The notes under the pieces: generated by a model | Databases searched by the model: none | The model's input: only the letters and a program-made list of their open reading frames with translations | What the model was told of the DNA's origin: nothing | Shown: piece by piece, positions 1-9,426 of the stretch | How the letters are laid out: every line of letters begins with the position of its first letter | Position numbering within the stretch: the first letter of the stretch is position 1 | Made by a program: the position numbers and the translations under genes | Assembly (NCBI GenBank): GCA_003155655.1 | Contig: PMDS01000097.1 | Span: 1 to 64,000, forward strand | Direction of reading: 5' to 3' | DNA: 64,000 nt | Source: Melioribacter sp. | GTDB taxonomy: Bacteria; Bacteroidota; Ignavibacteria; Ignavibacteriales; Melioribacteraceae

Positions 1-1302
1 ATTTTGGAAAAGCTTAATCATTTCAGAGCCAGCCAGCAAAACAGGACCATAAGCAAGAGAGGAATAAACACTTGTCGGCCTATGATAATAATAGATATTC
101 TCACTAGCGAAGGTTGTACCAATGCAGGTTCCATCAACCTGTCCGTTACGTAAAATTCTTGTAGCTAAGGCATTCCAACCGGCTTGTGCAACAGGTCCAT
201 AAGTATAATCTACCCATCCCATATTAATTGCGTGTGCAATACTATATGTAAATAATGCGGTGCATGATGTTTCAGTGTAGCTGTCGTTTTTGTCTAAAAG
301 ATTATGCCAGAATCCATCCGCACCCTGACATTCGGTTAATCCTTTAACATGTGTACGCAATATTTTCAAAATCTCATTTCTGTCTTTATGATTTTCAGGA
401 AGAATGTCTAACAGATCAACAATTGAAATAATTACCCATCCATTAGCTCTTCCCCAATAAATATTAGGATCATACTCATTATGAATATTTACGCCATGGT
501 CAAATAGTCTTTTATCCCATCTGAAAAGATATTTTGACATCTGTACAACTTGCTTTGCCGCGTCATCAATGTATTTTTGATCTCCAGTTAAACTGCCCAT
601 TTGGGAAAGAAAGGGGATAGACATATATGCGTCATCTGCCCAAACAGATTGTGCCTGCGGACGCTGACGTGCAAGTGTTCCATCAGCAAGGCGGAATTGT
701 TTATTGGAAATAAAATCTCCTATATGGTCTATCATTGCTTTTATTCTTGGGTCTTTTTCAATCTTGTAATATCTAATTAATGCTGCTCCCATTGAACCGC
801 AGTCATCAAGGCTTGTTGTACGCAGTGCACTTCGGTATCCGTTTGATGATTCACCAAATGTTGAATCATTCTTTTTGAAATAAGAAAGATTGTCAAAGAA
901 AAACTTAATATTCTTAGAAGGGATTTCAAGAAATTTTTTGTCTTTTGTAACTTCCGATGCTTTGATTAATCCCGAGTAAATTACACCGTGGGGATATGAC
1001 CAGAAACCAAATAACCCATGGTCACCATTATTTAAATCTGCATTTCGGTTTGGAACTGTAAAGTCTGTGATAGGCTGGCGTGTGGTTCTATCAATAACCT
1101 GGTAAGTTGTTCCAACAGTAAGATAATTATTAATTCTTGTTAACTGACTTTTAATAGTATCAATTGGAGGTACTTCATAAGGGACTTTGTATTCACCAAT
1201 TTGAGGATCATTTCTGTCAACTGTAAGTTTTCCGTTTGTTTGCGCATTTGTTAACGAAACTGCAAATAATAATAAAATCGGAAATAACTTTTTAATTAAC
1301 AT
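1..1302 (-). CDS. GH105-type unsaturated glycuronyl hydrolase, 3' end cut by window edge
   Basis: An open frame runs from ATG at 1302 to the left edge (434 codons, no stop), so the C-terminus lies outside the window. The N-terminus MLIKKLFPILLLFAVSLTNAQ is a signal peptide, implying export. Later come WADDAYM (about residues 215-225) and WGRANGW (about 280-290), both hallmarks of GH88/GH105 (alpha/alpha)6-barrel hydrolases such as YteR/YesR; the Asp pair in the first motif contains the general acid/base. The family removes delta-4,5-unsaturated uronic acids left by pectate or rhamnogalacturonan lyases. It starts 11 bp after the GH31 stop with GAGG before the ATG, so the two genes form a minus-strand operon. 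The exact substrate cannot be read from the sequence. Confidence 0.88.
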   Translation of the reverse strand, partial: MLIKKLFPILLLFAVSLTNAQTNGKLTVDRNDPQIGEYKVPYEVPPIDTIKSQLTRINNYLTVGTTYQVIDRTTRQPITDFTVPNRNADLNNGDHGLFGFWSYPHGVIYSGLIKASEVTKDKKFLEIPSKNIKFFFDNLSYFKKNDSTFGESSNGYRSALRTTSLDDCGSMGAALIRYYKIEKDPRIKAMIDHIGDFISNKQFRLADGTLARQRPQAQSVWADDAYMSIPFLSQMGSLTGDQKYIDDAAKQVVQMSKYLFRWDKRLFDHGVNIHNEYDPNIYWGRANGWVIISIVDLLDILPENHKDRNEILKILRTHVKGLTECQGADGFWHNLLDKNDSYTETSCTALFTYSIAHAINMGWVDYTYGPVAQAGWNALATRILRNGQVDGTCIGTTFASENIYYYHRPTSVYSSLAYGPVLLAGSEMIKLFQN

Positions 1303-1313
1303 ACTGTACCTCA

Positions 1314-3572
1314 TCAGTTTATTATCATAGTTAATTTACATGGTTGATTTTTCGCAATACTAACCAATAGTATATTATTTGCCATATTCCATTCACACTC
1401 AGCTTTTTTGCCGTTCAGCATAACTGCTGATGGTTGTTTTTCCAGTCTACAAATTAGTTTAGCGTTTATTGATAACGCCGGAGAAGTAAATTGTATTTGA
1501 TTACTTGCTGTTGAAATAACAAGAGGTTTCTCTTTGTTACTGTGGGTATTATCAACATAATCAAATGAAAAACTTTCACCGGTCTTGCCTGGGAAAAGGT
1601 GAATGTTAAGTGTTTTTTCTTTTGAGACTGCTTCATTCCAGATTTTAGAATTTCCTTCAACTATCTGGCATGTTAAATAGATTGAATTTGTTTTAACAAA
1701 GACAGGAATTTCTTCTAATGGCATTTTAGCAGTAATAGTTTGATTACCGGTAAAAGATTTACTTTGATCATAAAGGTCTAACCATGTCCCGGATGGCAAA
1801 TACACCTTTCTGGTGTTTGTTGAATCAAGTATTGGTGCAACAAGAAAAGTCCTGCCAAGTAAATATTCGTCCCATATGCCGTATGTATTTTTGTCGTTTG
1901 GAAAAACGTAAGCAAGAGGTTTCATTAAAACGCCATTCTTATATGAAGTGTTTGCCAATGAGAAGATAAACGGCTGCAATTCCATTCTTAATGAACAATA
2001 TTCCCTAAATATGTACTGAAGTTTCTTGGAATATTTCCATGGCGGTCTGTCATCTCCTCTACCGCCTGCATTGTCTAACTTAATTTCAAAAAGACCGCTC
2101 CATGTGCCAAGCTGCAGCCATCTTGCATAAAGTTCTTCAGAAATTCTTCCGCCAAGGTATCCGCCAACATCGGAACCCCAGATTGGAAATCCCATGAATC
2201 CTGTGCGAATTGCATTAGCAAGGCTCCCCGCCATTCCATCCCACGTTGACCGGGAATCTCCACCCCAAATTGCAGAAAGATAAGGCTGGCATCTATGTAT
2301 TGCAGCCCGTGCAAAATTAAAATTATCATCCTTGAATGAATCATGTAAAAAACTATCAATTGTTTTTGAGTAGAGATAAATATATTTACTTCTTCGCTCT
2401 GCTTCGGGTGTTCTATCTGCCCAGGGTGACATTTGAGGGAACTGCTCATCCCCTCTATCCATTTTATGCCCGCGGACATTAAATGAATATTGATTTGTTT
2501 TTAGTCTTTCCCCAAAAACTTTAATTGCTTCAGGAACAGTCAGATCTATGTAGCCTCTGAAATTTGGAAGCAGTCCGGGAAAATCTTTATCCATAAATGT
2601 CATAGGACCAACCCAACTCATAAATTGCATTCCATACTTATCATTAATAGTTGCAATCCATTCTTTAGGATTGGAAAATTTATCATTGAAATCCATTTTA
2701 GACCATTCATCAGCCCCATTGCTATAAGGGCGGTCAACAAACCAGCCGGTAAAAGGAATTTTTAGATCGGTCATTTTTTGTATATCATCAAGAATTTCTT
2801 TGGCACCGCCGTCGTTTTGATCTCTCCATGCAACCGGTCCGCAAGCCCACATTGGAACTGATTTTGGTTTGCCTATTATTCCATAATACTTGGCTAAAAT
2901 ATCATCCCCATCTTTGCCGGGTATAATGTACCAATCTAGTTTTCCAGTGTGGTGGAATAATTCCGTTTTCCCGTTAATTCCAAGTTTATATTTTCCATAA
3001 GCGAATGTATCAAAAAATGATGCATAGCCTTTATTTGTCATAAAGAATGCAGACCAGGCAGATGCATAATTTTCATGATATAATGTATTATCACCATTAA
3101 CCTCAACATCAACAACTCCCCCTCTTAAGTCCGGGCTTTTTATATTGTTTGGATACAGTGATTCAAGAACTCCAAAAAAGTGTTCCCCTCCATCTTCCAA
3201 TTGAATGGTGGTACTTGATTGCCATTTAGAATCACAAGTAAATCTGACCGCACCATTCGTTACAGTAATTTCAATGTTTGATTTTAAATCTTCTTTCAAA
3301 TCATTAAAACTTGCGGAAGCCGGATAGCTTAACGCAAGGACCAATTTTTCAGGAGTTTTATCAGCGATACTCATAGTTTTTGGCGGACTGAAATTAAAAT
3401 TAATGGAAGAAACAGTAACCAATTTCTTTCCATCATAGTTAACGGTTACTTTGCCATTTAAAACTTGGACTGAAACTTTACCATTGGTCCATGTGGTTGC
3501 TTTTTGAGGAAAAAGATTTGAAACACAAATAAAAAAGAAAAAAACAATTAGTAGACGAGTTAAAAATTTCAT
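1314..3572 (-). CDS. secreted GH31 glycoside hydrolase
   Basis: A 752-residue protein with an N-terminal signal peptide (about residues 1-22), a beta-sandwich N-domain, a (beta/alpha)8 catalytic domain (about 235-550) and C-terminal beta domains, the usual GH31 layout. The acid/base is read as the Asp of WGGD (about 439), followed by GSDVGGY, a typical GH31 segment. The nucleophile region reads KMDRGDEQ (Asp about 372) instead of the common WxDMNE. Family members act on alpha-xylosides, alpha-glucosides or alpha-galactosides; substrate is unclear here, although xylose genes lie nearby. ATG at 3572 is preferred over a TTG one codon upstream; GGAG lies 8 nt before the ATG. It is first in an operon with the GH105 gene. 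Confidence 0.87.
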   Translation of the reverse strand: MKFLTRLLIVFFFFICVSNLFPQKATTWTNGKVSVQVLNGKVTVNYDGKKLVTVSSINFNFSPPKTMSIADKTPEKLVLALSYPASASFNDLKEDLKSNIEITVTNGAVRFTCDSKWQSSTTIQLEDGGEHFFGVLESLYPNNIKSPDLRGGVVDVEVNGDNTLYHENYASAWSAFFMTNKGYASFFDTFAYGKYKLGINGKTELFHHTGKLDWYIIPGKDGDDILAKYYGIIGKPKSVPMWACGPVAWRDQNDGGAKEILDDIQKMTDLKIPFTGWFVDRPYSNGADEWSKMDFNDKFSNPKEWIATINDKYGMQFMSWVGPMTFMDKDFPGLLPNFRGYIDLTVPEAIKVFGERLKTNQYSFNVRGHKMDRGDEQFPQMSPWADRTPEAERRSKYIYLYSKTIDSFLHDSFKDDNFNFARAAIHRCQPYLSAIWGGDSRSTWDGMAGSLANAIRTGFMGFPIWGSDVGGYLGGRISEELYARWLQLGTWSGLFEIKLDNAGGRGDDRPPWKYSKKLQYIFREYCSLRMELQPFIFSLANTSYKNGVLMKPLAYVFPNDKNTYGIWDEYLLGRTFLVAPILDSTNTRKVYLPSGTWLDLYDQSKSFTGNQTITAKMPLEEIPVFVKTNSIYLTCQIVEGNSKIWNEAVSKEKTLNIHLFPGKTGESFSFDYVDNTHSNKEKPLVISTASNQIQFTSPALSINAKLICRLEKQPSAVMLNGKKAECEWNMANNILLVSIAKNQPCKLTMIIN

Positions 3573-3592
3573 CAAATACTCCGTTTGGATTG

Positions 3593-3618
3593 TTATGCTT
3601 ATCTAAGATACTGCATAA
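3593..3618. promoter_or_regulatory. nested inverted repeat upstream of the GH31 gene
   Basis: TTATGC (3593-3598) and GCATAA (3613-3618) are inverted copies, and between them lies the odd palindrome TATCT-A-AGATA (3600-3610). It sits 21-46 bp before the GH31 start, where an operator would act. No regulator can be assigned; it could also form an RNA hairpin in the leader. Confidence 0.35.
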
Positions 3619-3677
3619 TAAAAATAGCGAAAATTGACAAAAATAGGTCGGAGAAAATAAATTTAAATTAAATAAAT

Positions 3678-4367
3678 TTATAGTTCAAATATAAATCCTT
3701 TCTCTTTCAGTTTGTTGTAAGAATGTTTATCAAACCTATATAGAAATGCGGCACGCCGGATATTTTCATTATCCTTTTCTTTTAATTTTTTGAGAAGGTT
3801 CATCTTCATTAATTTTTTCCGGAAATTTCTTTTATCCAGTTTTTTACCAAGAATTACTTCATATAATTTCTGAAGTTTAGGTAAAGTAAATTTTTCCGGC
3901 AGCAATTCAAAACCGATTGGGCGATACCTGACTCGTGTTCTTAATTTACTTAATGAGGCTTGAAGAATTTCATTATGATCGAATGGCAAATCAGGCAATT
4001 CACTTAGCTTAAACCACTGTACCGCGCTGGTATCAACACCTGGTTTAAGGAAATAGTTTTCAGGACTTACTAATGCAAAATGTGCAATTGTAAAAACACG
4101 CCAGAATGGATATCTGTTAATTCCATCAAAGACACCGACTTCCTCAAGATAAACATCTTCAACACCGGTAGTAACTTTCAAAATTCTTTGCGCCGCACCT
4201 TCAACGTTTTCTTCTTTTAATATAAATCCGCCTGGCAAAGCCCATTTGCCTTTGAATGGATTAATTGCACGCTTTATTAAAAGAACTTCGAGAGATTCTT
4301 TCTCAAACCCAAAAATAACACAGTCTATTGATAAATTTTTGATGATATCTTTGAGAATATGAGACAT
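3678..4367 (-). CDS. Nudix-derived (NrtR/AraR-type) transcriptional regulator, probable xylose regulator
   Basis: A 229-residue protein: Nudix-fold domain (about 10-150) plus a winged-helix segment (about 155-225, around FTLPKLQKLYEVILGKKLD). The Nudix box starts as GGFILKEENVEGAA, but the catalytic REUxEE becomes RILKVT: the metal-binding glutamates are gone while the fold remains. That is the pattern of NrtR-family regulators; in Bacteroidetes a member of this family (AraR) senses L-arabinose. The gene is divergent from xylB-xylA, and a 31-bp inverted repeat lies between them. I infer a sugar-responsive regulator of the xylose operon and probably of itself. The ligand (xylose or arabinose) is not proven. 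Hydrolase activity is unlikely. Confidence 0.82.
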   Translation of the reverse strand: MSHILKDIIKNLSIDCVIFGFEKESLEVLLIKRAINPFKGKWALPGGFILKEENVEGAAQRILKVTTGVEDVYLEEVGVFDGINRYPFWRVFTIAHFALVSPENYFLKPGVDTSAVQWFKLSELPDLPFDHNEILQASLSKLRTRVRYRPIGFELLPEKFTLPKLQKLYEVILGKKLDKRNFRKKLMKMNLLKKLKEKDNENIRRAAFLYRFDKHSYNKLKEKGFIFEL

Positions 4368-4457
4368 GAGTTTTAATCCATTTTTTAACTTTACAAAAAT
4401 AGCTCTAATATTTCAAAACAGAAAAATTTTAACTAACATTAAACGTGCTTTTTAATT

Positions 4458-4488
4458 TTAATTAGTGTATCTTTTACACCATAATTAA
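4458..4488. promoter_or_regulatory. inverted-repeat operator between regulator and xylB
   Basis: TTAATTA-GTGTA-tcttt-TACAC-ca-TAATTAA: inner arms GTGTA/TACAC are perfect around 5 bp, and outer arms TTAATTA/TAATTAA are perfect with a 2-bp offset. It lies in the only promoter space of the divergent pair, 57 bp before xylB. It is the likely binding site of the Nudix-type regulator, by position and symmetry only. Confidence 0.6.
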
Positions 4489-4544
4489 AGAACTTTTTTC
4501 TTGCAGAAAAAATTCATACATTAATACTAAGCAGGAGAGATTTA

Positions 4545-6026
4545 ATGTTCAGCGTCGGTTATGATATAGGTAGTTCTTCAATTAAACTTGCTGTTGTTGA
4601 TATTGAATCCGGTAAACAGGTTGCCCAGGGATTCTATCCAAAAGAAGAAATGTTAATTAATTCACACAAACCGGGCTGGGCAGAGCAGGACCCCGAAACG
4701 TGGTGGGAATATGCAAAGATTTTAACGCGACAAATTTTTAGCTCAGGTAATTTGAATTGTAAAGATGTTAAATCAATTGGTATTTCATACCAGATGCATG
4801 GATTAGTTATAGTTGATAAAGATAAAAATGTAATTAGACCTTCAATTATATGGTGCGACAGCCGCGCAGTTAATATTGGAAATGAAGCTTTTGAGAAGCT
4901 TGGCAGCCAGCATTGCTTACAGCATTTATTAAACTCACCGGGCAATTTTACAGCTTCTAAGTTGAAGTGGGTTAAAGAAAATGAACCGGATAACTTCAAG
5001 AAAATCTACAAATGGATGCTGCCGGGAGATTTCATTGCAATGAAGTTGACGGGCGATATTATTTCCACTGTCTCCGGTTTATCTGAAGGAATTTTTTGGG
5101 ATTTCAAAGAGAAATCCATTTCGAAAGACATCCTGGAATTATATGGATTAGACAAAGCAATTTTTCCGGATATTAAACCAACATTCGGTGAGCAAGGACG
5201 TTTATCAAAATCAGCAGCGCAAGAACTTGGTTTTGAAAGCGGTACTGTTGTTTCTTACAGGGCCGGCGATCAGCCTAATAATGCTTTTTCGCTAAACGTT
5301 CTTAACCCGGGTGAAATTGCTGCAACTGCAGGAACATCAGGAGTTGTTTACGGTGTAATTGATAAAGTTAACTATGATCCATCTTCACGGGTGAATCCAT
5401 TCATTCATGTTAACAACACAAATGATCAAAATCGGCTTGGTGTTTTATTGTGCATTAATGGAACCGGAATATTAAATTCATGGTTAAGAAAAAACGTCGG
5501 TAATGGTTTATCATATGAAGAAATAAATTCTATTGCTGAAAAAATTCCAATTGGTTCTGATGGAGTTTCCATTCTACCATTTGGAAATGGCGCGGAAAGG
5601 ATGTTAAGTAACAGAAATATTGGCTGCCAGATTTTTGGATTAGATTTTAACCGTCATACAAAATCGCAATTGTTTAGAGCAGGACAGGAAGGAATTGCAT
5701 TTTCATTTAAGTATGGTATTGATATAATGAAAGAGATGGGAATGGATATTAAAGTTATACGCGCAGGAAAAGCCAATATGTTTCTAAGTCCAATTTTTTC
5801 TCAAACACTCGCAAATGTTAGTGGTGCTTCAATAGAATTATATGATACGGATGGCGCTCAGGGTGCTGCTCGAGGGGCTGCCGTTGGTGCCGGATATTAT
5901 AAAAGTTTTGAACAAGCTTTTAAATCGTTGAAAAAAGTTGACGAAGTTTTACCAACTGCAGAAGATACTAAAAAATGCTTGTCTGCGTATGAATCCTGGC
6001 TGGATAAACTGGAATCATTCATGTAA
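4545..6026 (+). CDS. xylB: xylulokinase
   Basis: A 493-residue FGGY-family kinase that phosphorylates D-xylulose with ATP to xylulose 5-phosphate, entering the pentose phosphate pathway. The start MFSVGYDIGSSSIKLAV is the phosphate-1 motif of the ASKHA fold. SYQMHGLVIVD (about 84-94) matches the xylulokinase QMHG signature. AGDQPNNAF (about 240) carries the catalytic Asp, and AGTSGVVYG is the second ATP-binding segment. Full length for the family. GGAGAG lies just before the ATG. It is followed by xylA after 103 bp; the order kinase-isomerase and the upstream palindrome indicate sugar-controlled expression. Confidence 0.95.
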   Translation: MFSVGYDIGSSSIKLAVVDIESGKQVAQGFYPKEEMLINSHKPGWAEQDPETWWEYAKILTRQIFSSGNLNCKDVKSIGISYQMHGLVIVDKDKNVIRPSIIWCDSRAVNIGNEAFEKLGSQHCLQHLLNSPGNFTASKLKWVKENEPDNFKKIYKWMLPGDFIAMKLTGDIISTVSGLSEGIFWDFKEKSISKDILELYGLDKAIFPDIKPTFGEQGRLSKSAAQELGFESGTVVSYRAGDQPNNAFSLNVLNPGEIAATAGTSGVVYGVIDKVNYDPSSRVNPFIHVNNTNDQNRLGVLLCINGTGILNSWLRKNVGNGLSYEEINSIAEKIPIGSDGVSILPFGNGAERMLSNRNIGCQIFGLDFNRHTKSQLFRAGQEGIAFSFKYGIDIMKEMGMDIKVIRAGKANMFLSPIFSQTLANVSGASIELYDTDGAQGAARGAAVGAGYYKSFEQAFKSLKKVDEVLPTAEDTKKCLSAYESWLDKLESFM

Positions 6027-6129
6027 ACATTTTGAAAAATTAATTGAATTATTTTAATTCATAATTAATGAATGCGAAAAATTTAATAAAATTAAAAAAC
6101 AGATTTCATAAATAAAAAAGAGATGAACT

Positions 6130-7461
6130 ATGGATTACTTGATAGGGAACAAAGAATATTTCAAAGGAATTGGAAAAATTAAATTTGAAGGAAAAGAATC
6201 CAAAAATCCTTTGGCATTTAAATGGTATGATGAAAATAAAATTGTTAACGGAAAATCAATGAAGGAATATTTCCGTTTTGCAGTTGCATACTGGCACAGT
6301 CTCTGCGGAAATGGCGCAGATATTTTTGGTACGGCGGGTTCAATGGACCGTCCATGGAATGTTGGTTCCGATGCAATTTCACGCGGTAAGGCTAAAATGG
6401 ATGCAGCATTTGAATTCATTACTAAATTGGGCGTGCCGTTTTATTGTTTCCATGATATTGATATTGTTGAAGAAGGAATAACTATTGCAGAAACCGATAA
6501 AAATATCCAAGCGTTAGTTGATTTTGCAAAAGAGAAACAGAAAACCTCCGGAGTAAAACTTTTATGGGGAACTGCAAATGTTTTTTCTCATGGCAGGTAT
6601 ACAAACGGAGCTTCTACTAATCCTGATTTTAATGCTCTTACATATGCTGCTACACAGGTTAAACGTGCTCTCGAAGCAACTATAGAGCTAGGCGGTGATA
6701 ATTACGTCTTCTGGGGCGGTCGCGAAGGTTACGTGTCGCTTCTTAACACCAACATGAAACGCGAAAAAGAACATTTGGCGAGATTTCTTACATTGGCAAG
6801 AGATTATGCCCGTAAACATGGATTCAAAGGTGTATTTCTTATTGAACCCAAACCGATGGAACCTACAAAACATCAATATGATTTTGATACTGAAACTGTA
6901 ATTGGATTCTTGCGTCACTTTGGATTGGATAAAGATTTTAAACTCAATATTGAAGTAAATCATGCTACACTTGCAGGACACACTTTCCAGCATGAAATTC
7001 AATGCGCAGTTGATGCCGGAATGTTTGGAAGCATTGACGCAAACAGGGGAGATAATCAAAATGGATGGGATACCGACCAATTCCCGGTTAGTGTTTATGA
7101 GACTGTTGAAGCGATGCTGGTAATAGCTGAAGCTGGTGGTTTTGGATTAGGCGGCGTTAATTTTGATGCGAAATTAAGAAGGAACTCATTCGATCTTGAA
7201 GATTTATTCATTGCTCATATAACCGCAATGGATGTCTTTGCACATGCACTTGTTGTAGCTGATAAAATCTTAACTGAATCAGATTATAAAAAACTAAGAA
7301 AAGATAGATATTCTTCATTTGATAGCGGTGATGGAGCCCGTTTTGAAAAAGGCGAGCTAACACTTGATAACTTAAGAGAAATTGCTGTAAAAAATGGCGA
7401 GCCAAAGCAAATAAGCGGCAAGCAGGAATTATTCGAACAAATTATTACTAATTATATTTAA
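6130..7461 (+). CDS. xylA: xylose isomerase
   Basis: A 443-residue class II xylose isomerase converting D-xylose to D-xylulose in the cytoplasm with two divalent metals. Visible signatures: [10 protein letters not shown] (His about 108, Asp about 111) with the ring-opening His, IEPKP (metal Glu), [15 protein letters not shown], and [17 protein letters not shown] with metal-binding Asp residues. Length is that of class II enzymes (about 440). It supplies the substrate of the adjacent XylB. A strong hairpin plus T-run directly downstream ends the transcript. Confidence 0.97.
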   Translation: MDYLIGNKEYFKGIGKIKFEGKESKNPLAFKWYDENKIVNGKSMKEYFRFAVAYWHSLCGNGADIFGTAGSMDRPWNVGSDAISRGKAKMDAAFEFITKLGVPFYCFHDIDIVEEGITIAETDKNIQALVDFAKEKQKTSGVKLLWGTANVFSHGRYTNGASTNPDFNALTYAATQVKRALEATIELGGDNYVFWGGREGYVSLLNTNMKREKEHLARFLTLARDYARKHGFKGVFLIEPKPMEPTKHQYDFDTETVIGFLRHFGLDKDFKLNIEVNHATLAGHTFQHEIQCAVDAGMFGSIDANRGDNQNGWDTDQFPVSVYETVEAMLVIAEAGGFGLGGVNFDAKLRRNSFDLEDLFIAHITAMDVFAHALVVADKILTESDYKKLRKDRYSSFDSGDGARFEKGELTLDNLREIAVKNGEPKQISGKQELFEQIITNYI

Positions 7462-7489
7462 TTAGTCTTATTTCTCGATAAACATTTAT

Positions 7490-7546
7490 GGGCGTGGTAA
7501 ACTTTTATTTGTTATTTAATAAATAGTTTACCCGCTCTTTTTTTAT
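7490..7546 (+). terminator. rho-independent terminator after xylA
   Basis: GGGCG-t-GGTAAACT (7490-7503) pairs with AGTTTACC-CGCTC (7525-7537) around an AT-rich loop that can pair further, followed by TTTTTTT. The 8-bp core is perfect. It separates xylBA from the GH43 gene, which must have its own promoter at about 7550-7625. Confidence 0.8.
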
Positions 7547-7626
7547 ATCAGAAAGTCATTCACTCAAAATTGAAATGATTTTAATGAAATAAAAATTCAA
7601 TTAAATTTCTGAACAGGGAAAATAGT

Positions 7627-9324
7627 ATGAAAGCCTTAATAACAAAACCATTTTTATCTTTAACGGGGGTAATTGTACTCAATCTAATTTTTGGTTCAAT
7701 TTGTTTGGCACAAACCGACACTTATAAGAAACAGGTCGCTGATCTGCAATCAAGCGGTGCTGTTTGGATTCCTGATCAAGGAGACGGAAATTATACAAAT
7801 CCAATTATTGATGCTGATTATTCTGATCCTGATGCAATTAGAGTTGGAGATGATTATTACATGACTGCTTCAAGCTTTTCGCATTTTCCAGGACTGCCAA
7901 TTCTTCATTCAAAAGACTTAGTGAATTGGGAAATAATTGGATATGCTGCAAAGAATTATCCTTATAAAACTTTTGATAAACCGCAGCATGGTAACGGAAT
8001 TTGGGCGCCAAGTATTAGGTATCACAAAGGTATGTACTATATTTATTACGGAGATCCGGATTATGGAATCTTTATGACCAAAGCAAAAAATCCCACTGGC
8101 CCATGGGAACCGTTGCGCCTTATTCGTGAAGCTAAAGGATGGATTAATTGCTGCCCTTTATGGGACGACGATGGCAATACATATTTAGTTCATGCCTGGG
8201 CTAACAGCAGGTCTGGAATCAAAAGTATAATAACCGTTAATAAAATGAGTGCTGATGGGGAAAAGATTTTAGATGATGGAACAATGGTCTTTGATGCTCA
8301 TGTAAATCATCCTACCATGGAAGGACCAAAGTTTTATAAGCGCAATGGTTATTATTATATATTTGCACAGGCTGGGGGCGTCAAGCCGGGATGGCAAACT
8401 GTATTAAGGTCGAAAAATATTTATGGACCTTTTGAAGATAAAATTGTTCTTGAGCAGGGAAGCACAAAAATAAATGGACCGCATCAAGGTGCATGGGTTA
8501 CTACACAAACTGACGAGGATTGGTTTTTACATTTTCAAAATAGATATGCATTTGGGAGAATTGTTCATCTTGAACCAATGAAATGGGTAAATGACTGGCC
8601 TGTTATTGGCGAGGATCATGATAAGAATGGAATTGGTGAACCGGTGGAAAAATATAAAAAACCAAATGTTGGAAAAGATATTAATTTAGTAAAAGTTCCG
8701 CAGACTAATGATGAATTTGATTCTAAAAATTTGGGATTGCAATGGCAATGGCAGGCAAATCCAAAACCCGGCTGGATATCTCTTACTGAAAATAAAGGAT
8801 GGCTGAGATTTAATTCACAGGTAATGGGTAACGATGATAAAAATCTTAGGGATTCTCCGTCGCTGTTGATGCAGAAATTCCCTGCCCGCCAATTCTCTGC
8901 AACAACTTTACTTGAATTAAATTCTAAGCAAGTTGGAGAAAAAGCCGGTTTAATAATTTTTGGTATGGATTACTCTTATATAGGAATTGTTAAAAAAGAT
9001 AGCAGTTATGCTCTTGTTCAAAATGTCTGCAATAATGCCGACCGTGGAAATCCGGAGGCTGAAATTTTTACAGCAGGTATTCAGGTGAATAAAATTTATT
9101 TACGTGTCTCTGTTAAACAAGATCTTTCTGATAATGGAATTCCACAGGCTCTTTGTTCTTTCAGTTTTAGTTTTAATGGTCAGGCTTTCATTCCTTTTGG
9201 TAAAGAATTTAAAGCAAGAGAAGGGAAATGGGTTGGGGCAAAAGTCGGTATTTTTACCTATGCACCAAAGAATAGTGCTAAGGTTGGCTATACGGATTTT
9301 GACTGGTTCAGATTTACGAAATAA
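7627..9324 (+). CDS. secreted GH43 beta-xylosidase/arabinofuranosidase
   Basis: A 565-residue exported enzyme: signal peptide about 1-29 (ending CLAQ), GH43 five-bladed propeller about 55-345, C-terminal concanavalin-like sandwich about 360-562 as in GH43 xylosidases. The catalytic base is the first Asp of SDPD (about 67), the acid is Glu in MEGPKFYKRNGYYYIF (about 232), and WAPSIRYHKGMYYIYY is the usual blade motif. The family cleaves xylo-oligosaccharides or arabinoxylan side chains; which one cannot be settled here. Its product would feed XylA/XylB. It sits between two terminators and is probably monocistronic. Confidence 0.9.
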   Translation: MKALITKPFLSLTGVIVLNLIFGSICLAQTDTYKKQVADLQSSGAVWIPDQGDGNYTNPIIDADYSDPDAIRVGDDYYMTASSFSHFPGLPILHSKDLVNWEIIGYAAKNYPYKTFDKPQHGNGIWAPSIRYHKGMYYIYYGDPDYGIFMTKAKNPTGPWEPLRLIREAKGWINCCPLWDDDGNTYLVHAWANSRSGIKSIITVNKMSADGEKILDDGTMVFDAHVNHPTMEGPKFYKRNGYYYIFAQAGGVKPGWQTVLRSKNIYGPFEDKIVLEQGSTKINGPHQGAWVTTQTDEDWFLHFQNRYAFGRIVHLEPMKWVNDWPVIGEDHDKNGIGEPVEKYKKPNVGKDINLVKVPQTNDEFDSKNLGLQWQWQANPKPGWISLTENKGWLRFNSQVMGNDDKNLRDSPSLLMQKFPARQFSATTLLELNSKQVGEKAGLIIFGMDYSYIGIVKKDSSYALVQNVCNNADRGNPEAEIFTAGIQVNKIYLRVSVKQDLSDNGIPQALCSFSFSFNGQAFIPFGKEFKAREGKWVGAKVGIFTYAPKNSAKVGYTDFDWFRFTK

Positions 9325-9357
9325 TTTTTCTTAATCAAATTACTTTAAAAACTACAA

Positions 9358-9385
9358 ACGGCAGCTGGATTACTCCAGCTACCGT
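9358..9385. terminator. bidirectional terminator between GH43 and the outer-membrane gene
   Basis: ACGGCAGCTGGA and TCCAGCTACCGT pair over 12 positions with one mismatch around a TTAC loop. T-rich tracts follow on both strands (GTGTTTTTT on plus; GTAGTTTTTAAAG on minus). It lies between two convergent genes. Confidence 0.8.
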
Positions 9386-9426
9386 CTATAGTAGGGGTTG
9401 TGTTTTTTCTCTTTCGAGAAATATTT

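Noticed and set aside
2075-2479. 134-codon open frame inside the GH31 gene
   Set aside because: It lies wholly within the GH31 coding sequence in another frame and its translation resembles no family.
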